Below are positions 59,901 to 64,000 of a DNA stretch of 64,000 nt, one piece after another. Origin of the DNA: Trileptium ribeirensis (taxonomy: Eukaryota > Nematoda > Enoplea > Enoplida > Thoracostomopsidae); assembly GCA_030248225.1 (NCBI GenBank), contig JASANE010019195.1, forward strand, positions 62,001-126,000. The letters run 5' to 3'. The notes beneath the pieces are model-generated. The model was not told the origin of the DNA and did no database searches. It was given only the letters and a program-made list of their open reading frames with translations. How positions within the stretch are numbered: position 1 is the stretch's first letter; each line of letters opens with the position of its first letter. Both the position numbers and the translations under genes were made by a program.

Positions 59901-61553
59901 GAACGTAGTGAAGCATGCGTACACCTACGCCTTTTGCGTGCACAGGCAATCAGGTCTCGATAGCATACGTCGATATATGTAGATATTACACAATATCGCA
60001 CAAGTTAGAACAAAACTAACACCGGCAATAAGTTTCCCGTGTCCGAAAACCCCCAAGCGCAAGCTATCAACCTCTCAGGACATGACAACATAATTAGGAA
60101 TTTTGGGTCGAGGAACTATGGGCGCGCCATGCCCTCGTACCTATGGAACTATGATTCGCAGAGCAAAACCAACACCGGCAATAAGTTTCCCATGCCCGAA
60201 ACCCCCCCCACCCAAGTGAAACTTTTCATCCGCCCAGGACGTCGGAACAAATTTTCGAATTTTGGGTCGAGGAACCACGAGGGTGTCATACCTCAAACTC
60301 CATAACTCCAGAACCGGAGTCTTAATCAAAAAACAAAAAATACACATCGGCATTTATCATTTTACTATGAAATAAAACCATTAAGACAAAAAATTCGAAA
60401 GTTAAGATAAAATAACCTTGCTTCCGTGAACTAAAATGAGGTAAAACACTCATTTTGACCTCTGACCTCGAACCATGGGGCGCCATACCCCCGTACCCAT
60501 GGAACTATATGTCACTCAGCAAAACCGAGAACCAGCAATGAGTTTGTCACGCCCAAAAACCCAAGTTTAACTTTTCAGCCACCCAGAACGTCAGAAAAAA
60601 ATTTCGAATTTTGGATCGAGGAACCATGGAGCGCCATAACCCCGTACCTCAAACTCCATAACTGCAGAACTGGAGCCTTAATCGAAAAAAAATGCGTATC
60701 GGCATTTATCATTTTACTGTTAAATAAAACCAACTAGAGAAAAAAATTCGAAGCTGAAGATAAAAATAACCTTGCTACCGTGAATGGTACTAAAATGGGG
60801 CAAAAACCCACATTTTGACCGCTGACCCCGGAACCAGACCCCAAATCAAAAAAAACGATAGGTTATGTACATTTTTGTTTTTTGATATCGAATATGCCGG
60901 TTCGAATGAGCCCAATATCATGAAAATCGGTTAAGGCGTTGCAGAGTTATGGCCAATCACACATACAGACGGAATTTAAAAGCTTTCAACCCTGCAATAC
61001 ACAATCGTCACCACGTTACACCACGTTCTGATTAATATTAGCCACTCTCGCATTGTTTCCAATTTTTGCGCGAGTTGCTAGTATTACAATTAGCATTAAC
61101 GTACTCTGAGCTGCGTATCTTAAAACTCAAACGTAGTGGATTTGGGTACTCTGGAGACACTTCTAAAATATAATACGATCATGTACAGAAGCTAGATTAT
61201 TTAAGGTTTGAATTTGATAACCAACATACCCTCATCAATGGTATTTGATTGATTTGTGGATATTATAATCCGCAATATGTTACCGCATAAATAAGCTTCG
61301 CCCATAATATAAATTAAAAGCGCCGTACTTGCAGAAGACACAAAGCTACGATCGTGTTAAAATCGTATCTCAAAATTCATAACTACCTGCGTTTCTTGTG
61401 CGTCAGTCACTTACGTCAACATCGTACAGCTGCGACACAAACAATTTGAACTGTGATCGATTGTCCAGCTGGTAACTTGGAGTGAAAATGACAACTTGCG
61501 TATCTTTGTAGATCCCTTGGCATGAGCGCACCTCGACTCCAATATTATACACG
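26783..61553 (-). CDS. VPS13D: VPS13D, intermembrane lipid-transfer protein (3' half, 22 exons)
   Basis: VPS13 proteins are bridge-like lipid transporters at organelle contact sites; VPS13D acts at ER, mitochondria and peroxisome contacts. Twenty-two exons on the minus strand join in phase to about 1077 residues plus TGA. Residues 1-220 hold the end of the VAB (adaptor-binding) region (FTPSYQLDN, WPRQDRDLLLCIR, FLRVEV, VDYAWDDP). Residues 246-380 hold QxW motifs as in the lectin-like module typical of VPS13D. Residues 489-660 are the next conserved block, 660-832 the ATG2-like C-terminal helices (FLGNPLGLFNDV, GLGKGIVGTVTKPV), and 833-1077 the linker and PH-like C-terminus. The order lectin, ATG2-C, PH-like and the phrase HGVSNSAAK favour VPS13D over VPS13A/B/C. 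The chorein N-terminus and UBA exons lie beyond the right edge. A linker exon is tandemly duplicated, and the PH-like domain carries a Ser/Pro/Gln-rich insert. Confidence 0.94.
27180..28900. repeat. Composite repeat with about 180-bp tandem monomers (locus 1)
   Basis: The intron before the last VPS13D exon holds a leader part (GCGAACTGCTCCGACCACAT, AGGCGTTAG-like phrases at 27340-27560). It is followed by tandem units of about 180 bp marked by GATTTTCAGAATATAGT, TTGGTTATGCATTGCGTAC and CATGCCTTTTCAG words. Other loci are 38936-40020 (same orientation) and about 50470-51560 (inverted). No open frame persists between copies. Confidence 0.75.
29397..29890 (-). CDS. VPS13D: VPS13D exon: PH-like domain with low-complexity insert
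   Basis: This is the longest exon (494 nt: one base, 164 codons, one base). The acceptor is ACTTTAG|A and the donor is TTG|GTAAGT. Residues 874-885 (CLAVHCVTESS) continue the beta-strand after the linker. About 110 residues rich in Ser, Pro, Gln and Asp follow (for example SSGSSTPPDTPDSAPGSSS), and then the strands RVISLVTTDNVYFLQQ and RVLLTVHYGSLASC. In the human VPS13D sequence that I recall, the equivalent strands are almost adjacent, so the Ser/Pro-rich part is an insert. Confidence 0.9.
31083..31160 (-). pseudogene. Exon-array copy 1 (diverged, possibly usable)
   Basis: This copy encodes LLRYGYTIAEAQQRLVKLN then KMNTEEL and keeps the GTAAGT donor. The usual acceptor region carries a deletion, so from the standard AATAG acceptor the frame is lost. 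Only a weaker GAAG acceptor would preserve it. Its L-L-R-Y and A-E-A-Q-Q residues are the closest of all copies to the vertebrate VPS13D linker (L-L-P-R-Y-S, Q-A-E-G-Q) that I recall. It may therefore be the ancestral exon or a replacement. Confidence 0.5.
31189..31342. mobile_element. MITE (CAGTACTCGCC family) inside the exon array
   Basis: The ends CAGTACTCGCCAAAAATGAC and the inverse of GTCATGTTTAGTTTGGCGG then ATACTG form TIRs. A TA dinucleotide flanks both sides (31187-31188 and 31343-31344), as expected for Tc1/mariner-type insertion. The flanking sequence CGAAAGTA/GCAGTCACTGC is continuous in the uninterrupted array units, which shows the empty site directly. The interior contains GAGCGAG words. 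Confidence 0.92.
31442..31560 (-). pseudogene. Exon-array copy 2 (frameshifted)
   Basis: The copy has the GTAAGTTATTG donor and the AAGCTTAACAACATGAAC 3' part. A one-base insertion in the GTAAATTT region shifts the frame and exposes a TAG. It cannot serve as a coding cassette. Confidence 0.75.
31670..31784 (-). pseudogene. Exon-array copy 3 (two in-frame stops)
   Basis: The reading frame is kept from the acceptor, but two adjacent Gln codons of the A-E-A-Q-Q motif have become TAG TAG, and one codon is missing later. Inclusion of this copy would truncate the protein before the PH-like domain. Confidence 0.75.
31896..32009 (-). pseudogene. Exon-array copy 4 (frameshifted)
   Basis: The copy reads normally from the donor end (CCSTIIAEAQQLLLKLNN), but a one-base loss in the CCGGTAAATT region puts the 5' part out of frame with its acceptor. 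The donor site is intact. Confidence 0.75.
32125..32238 (-). CDS. VPS13D: Exon-array copy 5: intact symmetric cassette exon (predicted)
   Basis: The acceptor AAATCAATAG|C and donor CT|GTAAGT bound exactly 114 nt, phase 2 at both ends. Inclusion adds 38 residues without changing the frame. It reads FVFRVPVNLHGNLPSYSSVI then AEAQQRLLKLN, a near-duplicate of the constitutive neighbour. Whether it is spliced in cannot be told from DNA. Confidence 0.55.
32352..32472 (-). CDS. VPS13D: VPS13D linker exon (array copy 6, constitutive)
   Basis: The acceptor is ATATTTTAG|CG and the donor is CT|GTAAGT. Two bases complete an Ala codon with the upstream exon, 39 codons follow, and two bases join the PH-like exon. 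The sequence (RTRWPRVPVNLHGTLPCYSS then TIAEAQQLLLKLNN) aligns with the conserved linker after the ATG2-C helices. It is the only array copy whose 5' phase fits the preceding exon. Confidence 0.85.
32558..32797. mobile_element. MITE (CAGTACTCGCC family), second copy with GAGCGAGTCGC arrays
   Basis: The left TIR CAGTACTCGCCAAAAATGAC and the right TIR GTCATTTTTGGCGGGTACTG are near-perfect inverted repeats flanked by TA. Just inside both arms, the word GAGCGAGTCGC/GAGTCTC is amplified into short tandem arrays in an almost symmetrical arrangement, so the whole element can fold into a long hairpin. It lies about 85 bp upstream of the linker exon, in the preceding intron. Confidence 0.92.
32800..33896. 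other. VPS13D intron, no further exon seen
   Basis: The stretch contains a partial TACAGTACCGGCTAAAATTC end of the same MITE family near 32850 and a GCGCGCGCGCC patch near 33130. Near 33650 is a relic end of the 24321 TIR family. No additional exon is required by phase between 32472 and 33897. Confidence 0.5.
33897..34041 (-). CDS. VPS13D: VPS13D exon: last ATG2-C helices
   Basis: The acceptor is CATTTTTAG and the donor is ATGG|GTTAGT. Starting in phase 0, it encodes MFVGLGKGIVGTVTKPVQGI then LDLTTG, the most conserved phrase of the VPS13 C-terminus, and ends SAGPTHSRFPM. If the intron were retained, the frame would reach a TAG at 33892-33894, immediately after the donor G, and the linker and PH-like domain would be lost. 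Confidence 0.95.
34330..34600. repeat. C-rich dispersed element, inverted relative of 3835-4205
   Basis: The segment contains ACCCCTGCTGTGGGTCCCAC, GGCCTCTACCCTACC and GAAACCTCGGAGCGTCAGGG, complementary in order to blocks at 3835-3930. It is intronic and non-coding. Confidence 0.45.
34910..35165. repeat. Relative of the 19029 element interior
   Basis: CCCGTGTTTAATGACACGGC then CTGACCCCC, repeated CCCCCAGTTTTAGGGGG blocks and GGGGATCAGGTCGAAAA match the core of the 19029-19440 element, without its outer TIR. The copy is degraded and lies inside a VPS13D intron. Confidence 0.6.
35298..35491. mobile_element. MITE (TACAGT-ACGGACA family) with GCGAACG interior
   Basis: The ends ACAGTGACGTACAAAAATTA and the inverse of AGTTTTGTCCGTGACTGTA form a TIR. 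The interior is rich in GAACGAACGTAAACGC-type words in inverted orientation. The family is shared with 38160-38333 and 41952-42211. Confidence 0.65.
35492..36247. other. VPS13D intron, nothing recognised
   Basis: The sequence is AT-rich and intronic. No exon is needed here by phase, and none was seen. Confidence 0.5.
36248..36375 (-). CDS. VPS13D: VPS13D exon: ATG2-C region
   Basis: The acceptor is CGTTTTAG and the donor is GGT|GTAAGT. Two bases complete a Gly codon, then 42 codons include LGHLVSGVKGFGIGILGGTT and YDGAAKEG. The regular Gly spacing and amphipathic pattern are those of the VPS13/ATG2 C-terminal helices that contact membranes. Confidence 0.95.
36376..37097. other. VPS13D intron, nothing recognised
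   Basis: The intron is AT-rich, without repeats or coding signal that I can identify. Confidence 0.5.
37098..37179 (-). CDS. VPS13D: VPS13D exon: ATG2-C region
   Basis: The acceptor is TATTTTCAG and the donor is CACG|GTAAGT. The 27 codons and one base encode LTNSLSEGVGRITMDERHQE then LRESMRH, matching the S-L-S-D/E-G-x-G-x-x-x-M-D-x-x-H-Q phrase of VPS13D. Confidence 0.95.
37589..37758 (-). CDS. VPS13D: VPS13D exon: ATG2-C signature
   Basis: The acceptor is TTTTTTGTAG and the donor is AAG|GTGAGC. Two bases plus 56 codons give AYKILGTVDFLGNPLGLFND, then V-T-G-G-F, EGSVGGFVAGLAHGVSNSAA and K. This is the strongest single family match in the window and identifies the gene as VPS13. The wording HGVSNSAAK is as in VPS13D. 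Confidence 0.97.
37759..38159. other. VPS13D intron, nothing recognised
   Basis: I see no exon or repeat before the MITE that starts at 38160. Confidence 0.45.
38160..38333. mobile_element. MITE (CTATAGTTACGGACAGAAATA family)
   Basis: The left end ACGGACAGAAATAAAAGCAA and the right end TTTGCTTTTATTTCCGGCC then ACAGCTGTAG are inverted repeats. The interior repeats TTCGCGAA/TTCGCGAATTATT in both orientations, so the element is a long imperfect hairpin. TA lies at the ends, as for mariner-type MITEs. Confidence 0.85.
38395..38760. repeat. AATTAATT-rich palindromic repeat
   Basis: The sequence is a series of TTAATTCTAATAGAATTAAT and AAAAGAATTAATT-type words, often self-complementary. It may be a degraded fold-back element. 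It lies in a VPS13D intron. Confidence 0.4.
38936..40020. repeat. Composite repeat with about 180-bp monomers (locus 2)
   Basis: It begins with AGCGAAGCGAGCGGGCTTTCC and CCGCTCCGACCACACCTTC, then has units with CCGATTTCCAGAATATAGT, GAGTACGATGGTTTGGTTAT and CATGCCTTTTCGTGAG. Order and orientation match locus 1 (27340-28900). It is intronic. Confidence 0.75.
40354..40477 (-). CDS. VPS13D: VPS13D exon upstream of ATG2-C signature
   Basis: The acceptor is TATGTTTAG and the donor is ACAA|GTAAGA. The 41 codons and one base encode AAYNVRLVRFENAPVELSPF and FGTVKVLFDGIKVHFT. In the family this strand-and-helix segment ends with an H-Y/F-T motif just before the Q-x-Y-K-I-L-G phrase, as here. Confidence 0.92.
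40478..41542. other. VPS13D intron with GC-rich patch
   Basis: The segment 41285-41500 is GC-rich, with an inverted pair: GGCTAGTCCAAACCTCAG at its left and CCACTTTGGACTAGCC at its right. This suggests another TIR element of about 215 bp (41305-41510). Otherwise nothing was seen. Confidence 0.45.
41543..41660 (-). CDS. VPS13D: VPS13D exon
   Basis: The acceptor is TTATTTCAG|G and the donor is AGG|GTGAGT. One base plus 39 codons encode PHIVEAHRCYLGSVRLSCRK then LYLSVITSPILPLELKPYR. The L-Y-x-x-x-x-x-x-S-P-I-x-x-x-L pattern is the conserved beta-strand near the end of the lipid-channel region in VPS13 proteins. Confidence 0.9.
41952..42211. mobile_element. MITE (CTATAGTTACGGACAGAAATA family), diverged copy
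   Basis: Left end CTATAGTTGCGGATAGAAAT and right end TTTATGTCCGTGACTGTA are inverted repeats of the same family as 38160-38333. The interior is more diverged. Confidence 0.6.
42720..43145. repeat. Dispersed repeat (TTTTGGCGCCAAAATTTA family), copy 1
   Basis: Words TTTGGCGCCAAAATTTAG, AATAGTTCACCACCAAG, TTTGGCTCATAGCCCGC and ATCGTCCCACATGGTAAC recur in diverged form at about 62105-62560. The repeat lies in a VPS13D intron and has no coding capacity that I can support. Confidence 0.6.
43945..44072 (-). CDS. VPS13D: VPS13D exon
   Basis: The acceptor is ATTTTGAAG and the donor is CCG|GTAACA. The 42 codons plus two bases encode VVKIEVGKVVLQIDEIMLWK then MLKFWERE. This matches the I-x-x-x-x-x-x-L-x-I-D-E/D-x-x-L helix that follows the D-N-Q-L exon in the family. 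Confidence 0.92.
44339..45287. mobile_element. Non-autonomous TIR element of about 0.95 kb, copy A
   Basis: It starts TACTAGCAACTC, followed by GATTGCAGAACGTAGTGAAG. It ends with TTTCGCTACGTTCTG and then, after a short tail, ATGCTAGTA. Inside are repeated blocks with GGCGCCATA/ACCCCGTACCCATGG and TTTTGACCTCTGACCCCG. Copy B lies at 59878-61083. It has no transposase frame. Confidence 0.75.
45323..45460 (-). CDS. VPS13D: VPS13D exon
   Basis: The acceptor is CGTTCTAG and the donor is CAG|GTACTC. Its 46 codons, phase 0 at both ends, begin MDNQLLNAVRWPCLFVRPKE. VPS13 proteins have I/V-D-N-Q-L-x-N-A-x-x-P-V at this point. The exon could be skipped without a frame change. Confidence 0.95.
45535..46972. 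other. VPS13D intron, repeat relics only
   Basis: ACAGTTACAAACAGAAATAC at 45531 and CATTTCTGGCCACGACTGTA at about 46372 are inverted ends like those of the TACAGT-ACGGACA family. The interval may be a diverged, larger member with many TCGAAATCGATCGAAATTTCG words. No exon is needed here by phase. Confidence 0.45.
46973..47032 (-). CDS. VPS13D: VPS13D exon (short, 20 codons)
   Basis: The acceptor is TTATTTCAG and the donor is GAG|GTAAAA. It encodes RSVGDVDARNASTENESQFE and keeps phase 0 on both sides, so it could be skipped. Its sequence is a hydrophilic linker with no conserved motif, so it depends on splice sites and frame alone. Confidence 0.75.
47033..47990. other. VPS13D intron, nothing recognised
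   Basis: The intron is AT-rich. Short open frames on both strands show no motif. Confidence 0.45.
47991..48257 (-). CDS. VPS13D: VPS13D exon
   Basis: The acceptor is GTTTGTAG and the donor is GAG|GTACGT. It has 89 codons, phase 0 at both ends. It begins AFSFNLRVATYAALWIALNA and later has GSGVLNVTIKNEGPVRILLI then EDKQNE. The G-x-L-x-V-x-x-x-x-E-G-P-x-R-x-L-x-I strand is a known VPS13 feature after the lectin-like segment. Confidence 0.94.
48804..48898 (-). CDS. VPS13D: VPS13D exon
   Basis: The acceptor is CAGACTAG|AA and the donor is AGG|GTAGCT. Two bases and 31 codons encode SHMGWDIKGDPSRFPKVCSF then NGFVGSNRQIR. I added it because the flanking exons are out of phase without it and in phase with it. 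The conserved-family match is weak. Confidence 0.75.
49081..49189 (-). CDS. VPS13D: VPS13D exon: end of first lectin-like repeat
   Basis: The acceptor is TTGTTCAG and the donor is CCAA|GTAAAT. The 36 codons and one base encode AAPEADSGLRAGNGVVLGPS then DLLRSRTSKAQ. The G-x-x-V-V-L-G-P phrase follows the second Q-x-W motif in the family. Confidence 0.88.
49190..50460. other. VPS13D intron, nothing recognised
   Basis: The sequence is AT-rich and stop-rich. No repeat or exon was identified. Confidence 0.45.
50465..51560. repeat. Composite repeat with about 180-bp monomers (locus 3, inverted)
   Basis: Words GAAAACCCACGAAAACGC, ACCGAATCCGGTTCG and CTATATAAACTATTTTTGATG are reverse complements of the locus 1 and 2 units. 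The distal part (51180-51540) has GTCCACTAAAAAGTTG, GAGCATTTTTCGATGCGAAG and ATTTTCCCCTAGCGCCCTC. The longest frame inside (129 codons, plus strand) is not conserved with loci 1 and 2. Confidence 0.65.
51677..51874 (-). CDS. VPS13D: VPS13D exon: lectin-like QxW segment
   Basis: The acceptor is AATTTTAAG and the donor is GAA|GTAAGG. The 66 codons encode SQLWCIGPSGTLENVRF, YVLDCVSQDIRPG, LEPLMLRRRDQTRDTTQIWY and FE. Two Q-x-W motifs and V-L-D are hallmarks of beta-trefoil lectin folds. In the VPS13 family such a module after the VAB region is the mark of VPS13D. Confidence 0.95.
51875..52996. other. VPS13D intron, MITE-like relic
   Basis: Near 52440-52560 the words GCTCGCTCGATG, CTGGCTCGAAATGAGACAGTC and TAACTGTAGG resemble one end of the CAGTACTCGCC family. 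The 107-codon plus-strand frame at 52157 is not supported as a gene. Confidence 0.4.
52997..53072 (-). CDS. VPS13D: VPS13D exon
   Basis: The acceptor is ACTATTTTCAG|T and the donor is AAG|GTTCGA, which is weak. One base and 25 codons encode PERPVNESELVLDVLPKGKI then ILSKK. The V-L-D/E-x-x-P-x-G-K pattern and perfect phase on both sides support it. Confidence 0.8.
53073..55458. other. VPS13D intron with TGTTCGCGAACA-rich cluster
   Basis: Between 54050 and 54760 the palindrome TGTTCGCGAACA or TTCGCGAAC occurs about eight times, irregularly spaced and separated by AT-rich sequence with TTATGCGAG and ATTAGAATAAT words. A single copy of the same word lies near 24500. The cluster looks like nested or tandem copies of a small palindromic element. 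No exon was seen. Confidence 0.55.
55459..55618 (-). CDS. VPS13D: VPS13D exon: VAB region, YAWDDP motif
   Basis: The acceptor is AAATTTCAG|TG and the donor is AA|GTATAT. Two bases, 52 codons and two bases encode DYAWDDPRKNPVLTLTVLGG and, later, LTYENYFYICFPGST. The Y-A-W-D-D/E-P motif is nearly invariant in VPS13 proteins. Confidence 0.96.
56582..56654 (-). CDS. VPS13D: VPS13D exon: VAB region
   Basis: The acceptor is AATGTTTTAG and the donor is TCAG|GTGTGT. The 24 codons and one base encode VPVLYNQKGLSDSHLKVIIR then ARTS. It completes the E-V-P-x-x-x-Y-Q phrase begun in the preceding exon. Confidence 0.93.
57365..57488 (-). CDS. VPS13D: VPS13D exon: VAB region
   Basis: The acceptor is GTTATTTTAG|A, 13 bases inside a competing TTTTAG, and the donor is GAA|GTAAAA. 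One base plus 41 codons encode DSEGIPRFLRVEVIQQGSLR, YVVFSDANSLPPP and VRVVNQSE. I chose this acceptor because it alone fits the phase of the preceding exon and restores the family phrase N-L-R-D followed by F-L-R-V-E-V. Confidence 0.94.
57489..58465. other. VPS13D intron, nothing needed by phase
   Basis: A CACAGTATTCTCCAGAAATCAGTG phrase at 57702 resembles a MITE end. An exon-like open segment near 57625-57673 was considered and rejected. Confidence 0.45.
58466..58629 (-). CDS. VPS13D: VPS13D exon: VAB region, WPR motif
   Basis: The acceptor is TTGCTTAG and the donor is CCG|GTAAGC. The 54 codons plus two bases encode FSIAPCCSMPWHWPRQDRD, LLLCIRREDVAHWSQGFRID and SSFHLNLR. The P-x-H-W-P-R-x-D-x-D-x-L-L-C-I/V-R and W-S-x-G-F-x-I-D phrases are diagnostic of VPS13D-type VAB repeats. 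Confidence 0.96.
58630..59877. other. VPS13D intron, nothing recognised
   Basis: The sequence is AT-rich with no exon-like frame carrying family motifs. The region ends at the TIR element copy B. Confidence 0.45.
59878..61083. mobile_element. Non-autonomous TIR element of about 1.2 kb, copy B
   Basis: It starts ACTAGTAACTCTATCGAG then GATTGCAGAACGTAGTGAAG and ends CGCGAGTTGCTAGTA. The body repeats the blocks of copy A (GGCGCCATAC, CCCGTACCCATGG, TTTTGACC-CTGACCCCGG-AACCAGA, ATCATGAAAATCGGTTAA) in at least three internal tandem units. Confidence 0.78.
61415..61553 (-). CDS. VPS13D: VPS13D exon (first in window): VAB region
   Basis: The acceptor is CTAAAAT-complement ATTTTAG|C and the donor is GAC|GTAAGT. 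One base and 46 codons encode VYNIGVEVRSCQGIYKDTQV, VIFTPSYQLDNRSQFKLFVS and QLYDVD. The Y-x-I-G-V and F-T-P-x-x-x-L-D-N phrases fit the last-but-one VAB repeats. Two bases of the first codon come from an exon to the right that I did not find, so the rest of the gene lies beyond the window. Confidence 0.94.
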
Positions 61554-62104
61554 CTAAAATGTCGTATTTAACTAAAACGATAGTGCAATCAATCATCGAT
61601 TATAATGATTTAAAGTGCACTGCGTGTAAATAAGCTGGCAAAATGTACTCCACCGACTCAGATGCGTCACTGCACTGGCGACAATTATGATTACTAGTAA
61701 CTCGTAAAGCGAAGGGAAACACGGCGAGTGTGACTACTATGCACTTATTGACCACTTTGTCGTTCGGAATTCTGGTCACTAAGCCTTCTTAACATTTATT
61801 CTATGCAAGCAATTATACCCCAGCAATACTTCGATAAGTATATTAAAACGGTATTTATTAAAACAATTCTAGTTATTTTAGTCATATATCAAAACCAAAA
61901 AACTCTACTTATTCTTCCAATATCCAAAAAGACAAAAACTTTTGAAATTTATAAATCACAAGTTTTAAGAAGAATTATATTTTGAAGAGTGATTTTTACC
62001 TAATAGGACCCCTAAGACTGTATTATTTGAGATGCATACCATGCAAATGCAACTGTTTCATCGTATTTAGCAACCCCGAAAACCTATAGACACGTTCAGC
62101 CGAC

Positions 62105-62560
62105 CTACATATCATACGTATTTGAAAAATGGCTAAATTTGACTACTTTTGGTGCCAAAATTTACCAAATGTTGCACCGACATCGTCCCGCATGGTTAAT
62201 GACACAGCCAATATGGTAATAAAACAATAAAAGCAACTTGTTTAGCGGGTTTCTATAATCCCATAGTTCACCACCAAATTGCAAAAAATTGCTTTGTAAA
62301 AATTTTGAAAATTTCACTTTTTTGTGGCATTTTTTATACTTTAGCTCATAACTCCAAAACGGCAGCTCTGATAACAAATGCATAACAGCAAAGTTACAGA
62401 TCTCGATGCCAGAATTCTGTATTTCCTGCTGCGAAGCCTCTAGCTCGAGATATAAGTATTGAAGGATTACAGATATTCGGAAGGCCGACTTAAAAAATAT
62501 GACGCTTGACACTTTTGGGGCCCATTTTGGTCCGGAAGATGTACTTGGCTGGTTTAACTA
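62105..62560. repeat. Dispersed repeat (TTTTGGCGCCAAAATTTA family), copy 2
   Basis: The words TTTTGGTGCCAAAATTTACC, ATCGTCCCGCATGGTTAATG, ATAGTTCACCACCAAATTG and TTTAGCTCATAACTCC match 42720-43145 in the same orientation. The part near 62380-62460 also resembles the distal section of the 50465-51560 repeat (GCAAAGTTACAGATCTCGATG). Confidence 0.6.
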
Positions 62561-63540
62561 ATGAAAGGCCAGAAATAGACCGAGTTTGTAATCAAATAAA
62601 AAATTAGGGAATATCCTTCCTTCCGGCGATGAATTTTGGTCTCCACAGACGGTAAAAAGGAATTTTCGACGATTTTTGGCGCTAGCATTGCTACTGGTAT
62701 CTATCAACGCGAGGGGAAACTCCGCTCGCTCCGTTTCAATTAATTAGAGGTGGATTTCGCCATCTGAGCAGATTCAATTATATTCCATAACGTTCCTTCA
62801 AACTTGACGGTAACAAATTTTAGCAAAAAAGAAATCAGTGTTCAACAGGTAAAAAATGTATGGACGTTACACTGATGAAAAATTGTTAACACCTATAATC
62901 CATAAAAAACAGTCATCGTGAGGTGTCTCATGTTTTAATCCGTTTTGACATTATTTTCCCTTCAATGCTGACCGACCGCATTGTAGTTTCATACAATATA
63001 TTATTTACTCAACAATAAGCAAAAAATGAGAAGGCATTAATGGTAAAAAATTTGACATTTCTGGCGCCCAAAACCAGGTTGGTAAATTTTTGAAATTGCG
63101 ATCTGGAAGTTACACGAAGTTCATCTAGAGAATATGAAATTTTTGGTGATATATTAAAACATGAACGTTCTGTTACGGAATACTAATTTTTACAGAATTG
63201 TACGCTTTATTATTGTTATTGAACTCTGCAGCAAATTTATCATCAATACCAAAGTACAGTCACACTCAGAATTTTCGGGAATAGCAATTGAACAGCTGTT
63301 AATTTTTCGTAAACGATTCGCGAAAAATTCGCTTTTATTCCTGAGCGTCATTGTAAGTCCTATTTCTGAGCGTGATGTATGCACTCATATTTCTTTGAAA
63401 CAACATTTCAGCATGGACTTTTTTAATTTGGTGGTTTGATTGACAAAACTTAACCCTTGATTCTTCAACATTAGTTAGGTCAATGAGATATATTACCATT
63501 TTCCTGTATACTGGGTCCCATGGGCCTATGGAAAACCCGT
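62561..63540. other. No gene recognised
   Basis: CAGTCACACTCAGAATTTTC (63256) and TCCTGAGCGTCATTGTAAG (63338) look like the inverted ends of a short member of the TACAGT-type MITE family. No VPS13D exon was seen here. Confidence 0.4.
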
Positions 63541-63547
63541 TATAAAC

Positions 63548-63815
63548 CTACCATGCAGCGTAAATAATGACAATAGCAGCACAATAATTTGAAGCTACAC
63601 AGAGGATGAATAATTGCTCTACAAAATGAGACCAAAACACCCATATGGCTCGAGCGGTTGTGGAGACATTACCTGTTTCGTGTATTTTGGGGTCTCGTGG
63701 GCCCATATTAGAACATGTTTTCAACCAAATCCTACATGCTAAGACAGCCGCCAAGCAAATTTGCTCTACAAAATAGCCGAACATGACGCGCATATCTGCA
63801 CTGGATGTCGAATTA
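63548..63815. repeat. Diverged tandem repeat, about 170-bp unit, two copies
   Basis: The phrases GGGTCCCATGGGCCTATGG / GGGTCTCGTGGGCCCATAT and CTCTACAAAATGAGACC / CTCTACAAAATAGCCG recur in order. A 97-codon minus-strand frame crosses both copies and so shows internal similarity (F-V-E-Q motif twice). That follows from the DNA repeat and is not evidence for a gene. Confidence 0.6.
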
Positions 63816-64000
63816 CAACAGCTAACGTGACGTTTGGGCAATTTCGGGATCCTACCCGAGCCAACTGGTTCGGTTTTTCGGAGATACTGGTATCAGGCTT
63901 CGCACCTAACTGAAGGGCACGAATAGAGATTTCAACCTTTCAAATGAGCGATCGCCCAGCCAAAGTTGAGTTATGCATATCACCCTAAACGTACAACGGA

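Noticed and set aside
63548..63841. 97-codon minus-strand frame with internal similarity
   Set aside because: The internal similarity comes from a DNA tandem repeat and the frame has no other support.
1..64000. CRISPR arrays, rRNA or tRNA genes, operons, viral genes
   Set aside because: None seen. The tandem repeats lack the short regular repeat-spacer structure, and the spliced genes are animal nuclear genes.

Overview
The window is an AT-rich stretch of animal nuclear DNA, probably from an invertebrate. Two animal genes can be read across GT-AG introns, and most of the rest is introns and decayed mobile or tandem repeats. No prokaryotic operon, rRNA, tRNA, CRISPR array or virus was recognised. 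The species cannot be named from this sequence; a synaptotagmin together with VPS13D points to Metazoa.

Layout. 1-10200: repeats (a 288-bp tandem array, small palindromic elements, a TA-rich tract) and long stretches with nothing recognisable. 10201-17141 (+): the 3' end of a synaptotagmin-like gene. Its four exons encode a whole C2B domain, stop codon and poly(A) signal, and a dead LINE lies in the first intron. 17142-26782: intergenic region between two convergent genes, with terminal-inverted-repeat (TIR) elements, a GC-rich dispersed family and two weak exon candidates. 26783-61553 (-): the 3' half of a VPS13D gene. Twenty-two consecutive exons with matching splice phases encode about 1077 residues: the end of the VAB region, a QxW lectin-like segment, the ATG2-like C-terminal helices and a PH-like C-terminus. 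The 5' half lies beyond the right edge. 61554-64000: repeats, no exon seen.

Notable points. (1) The VPS13D exon that carries the linker between the ATG2-C helices and the PH-like domain lies in a tandem array of six exon-like copies, each with a splice donor. One extra copy is an intact 114-nt, phase-2/phase-2 cassette; the others are broken or doubtful. (2) Both genes carry a roughly 90-120 residue low-complexity insert inside a folded beta-domain: C2B loop 3 in the synaptotagmin and the PH-like domain in VPS13D. (3) The C2B domain lacks most canonical calcium-ligand aspartates. (4) Several apparently non-autonomous TIR families are present; one has inserted into the VPS13D exon array with a clean TA duplication.

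Exon boundaries were read by eye, using reading-frame continuity, splice consensus and recalled family sequence. No alignment, expression data or database search was available. The two genes are simply convergent neighbours: VPS13D is a bridge-like lipid transporter and the synaptotagmin a membrane-trafficking protein, and nothing here shows that they act together.
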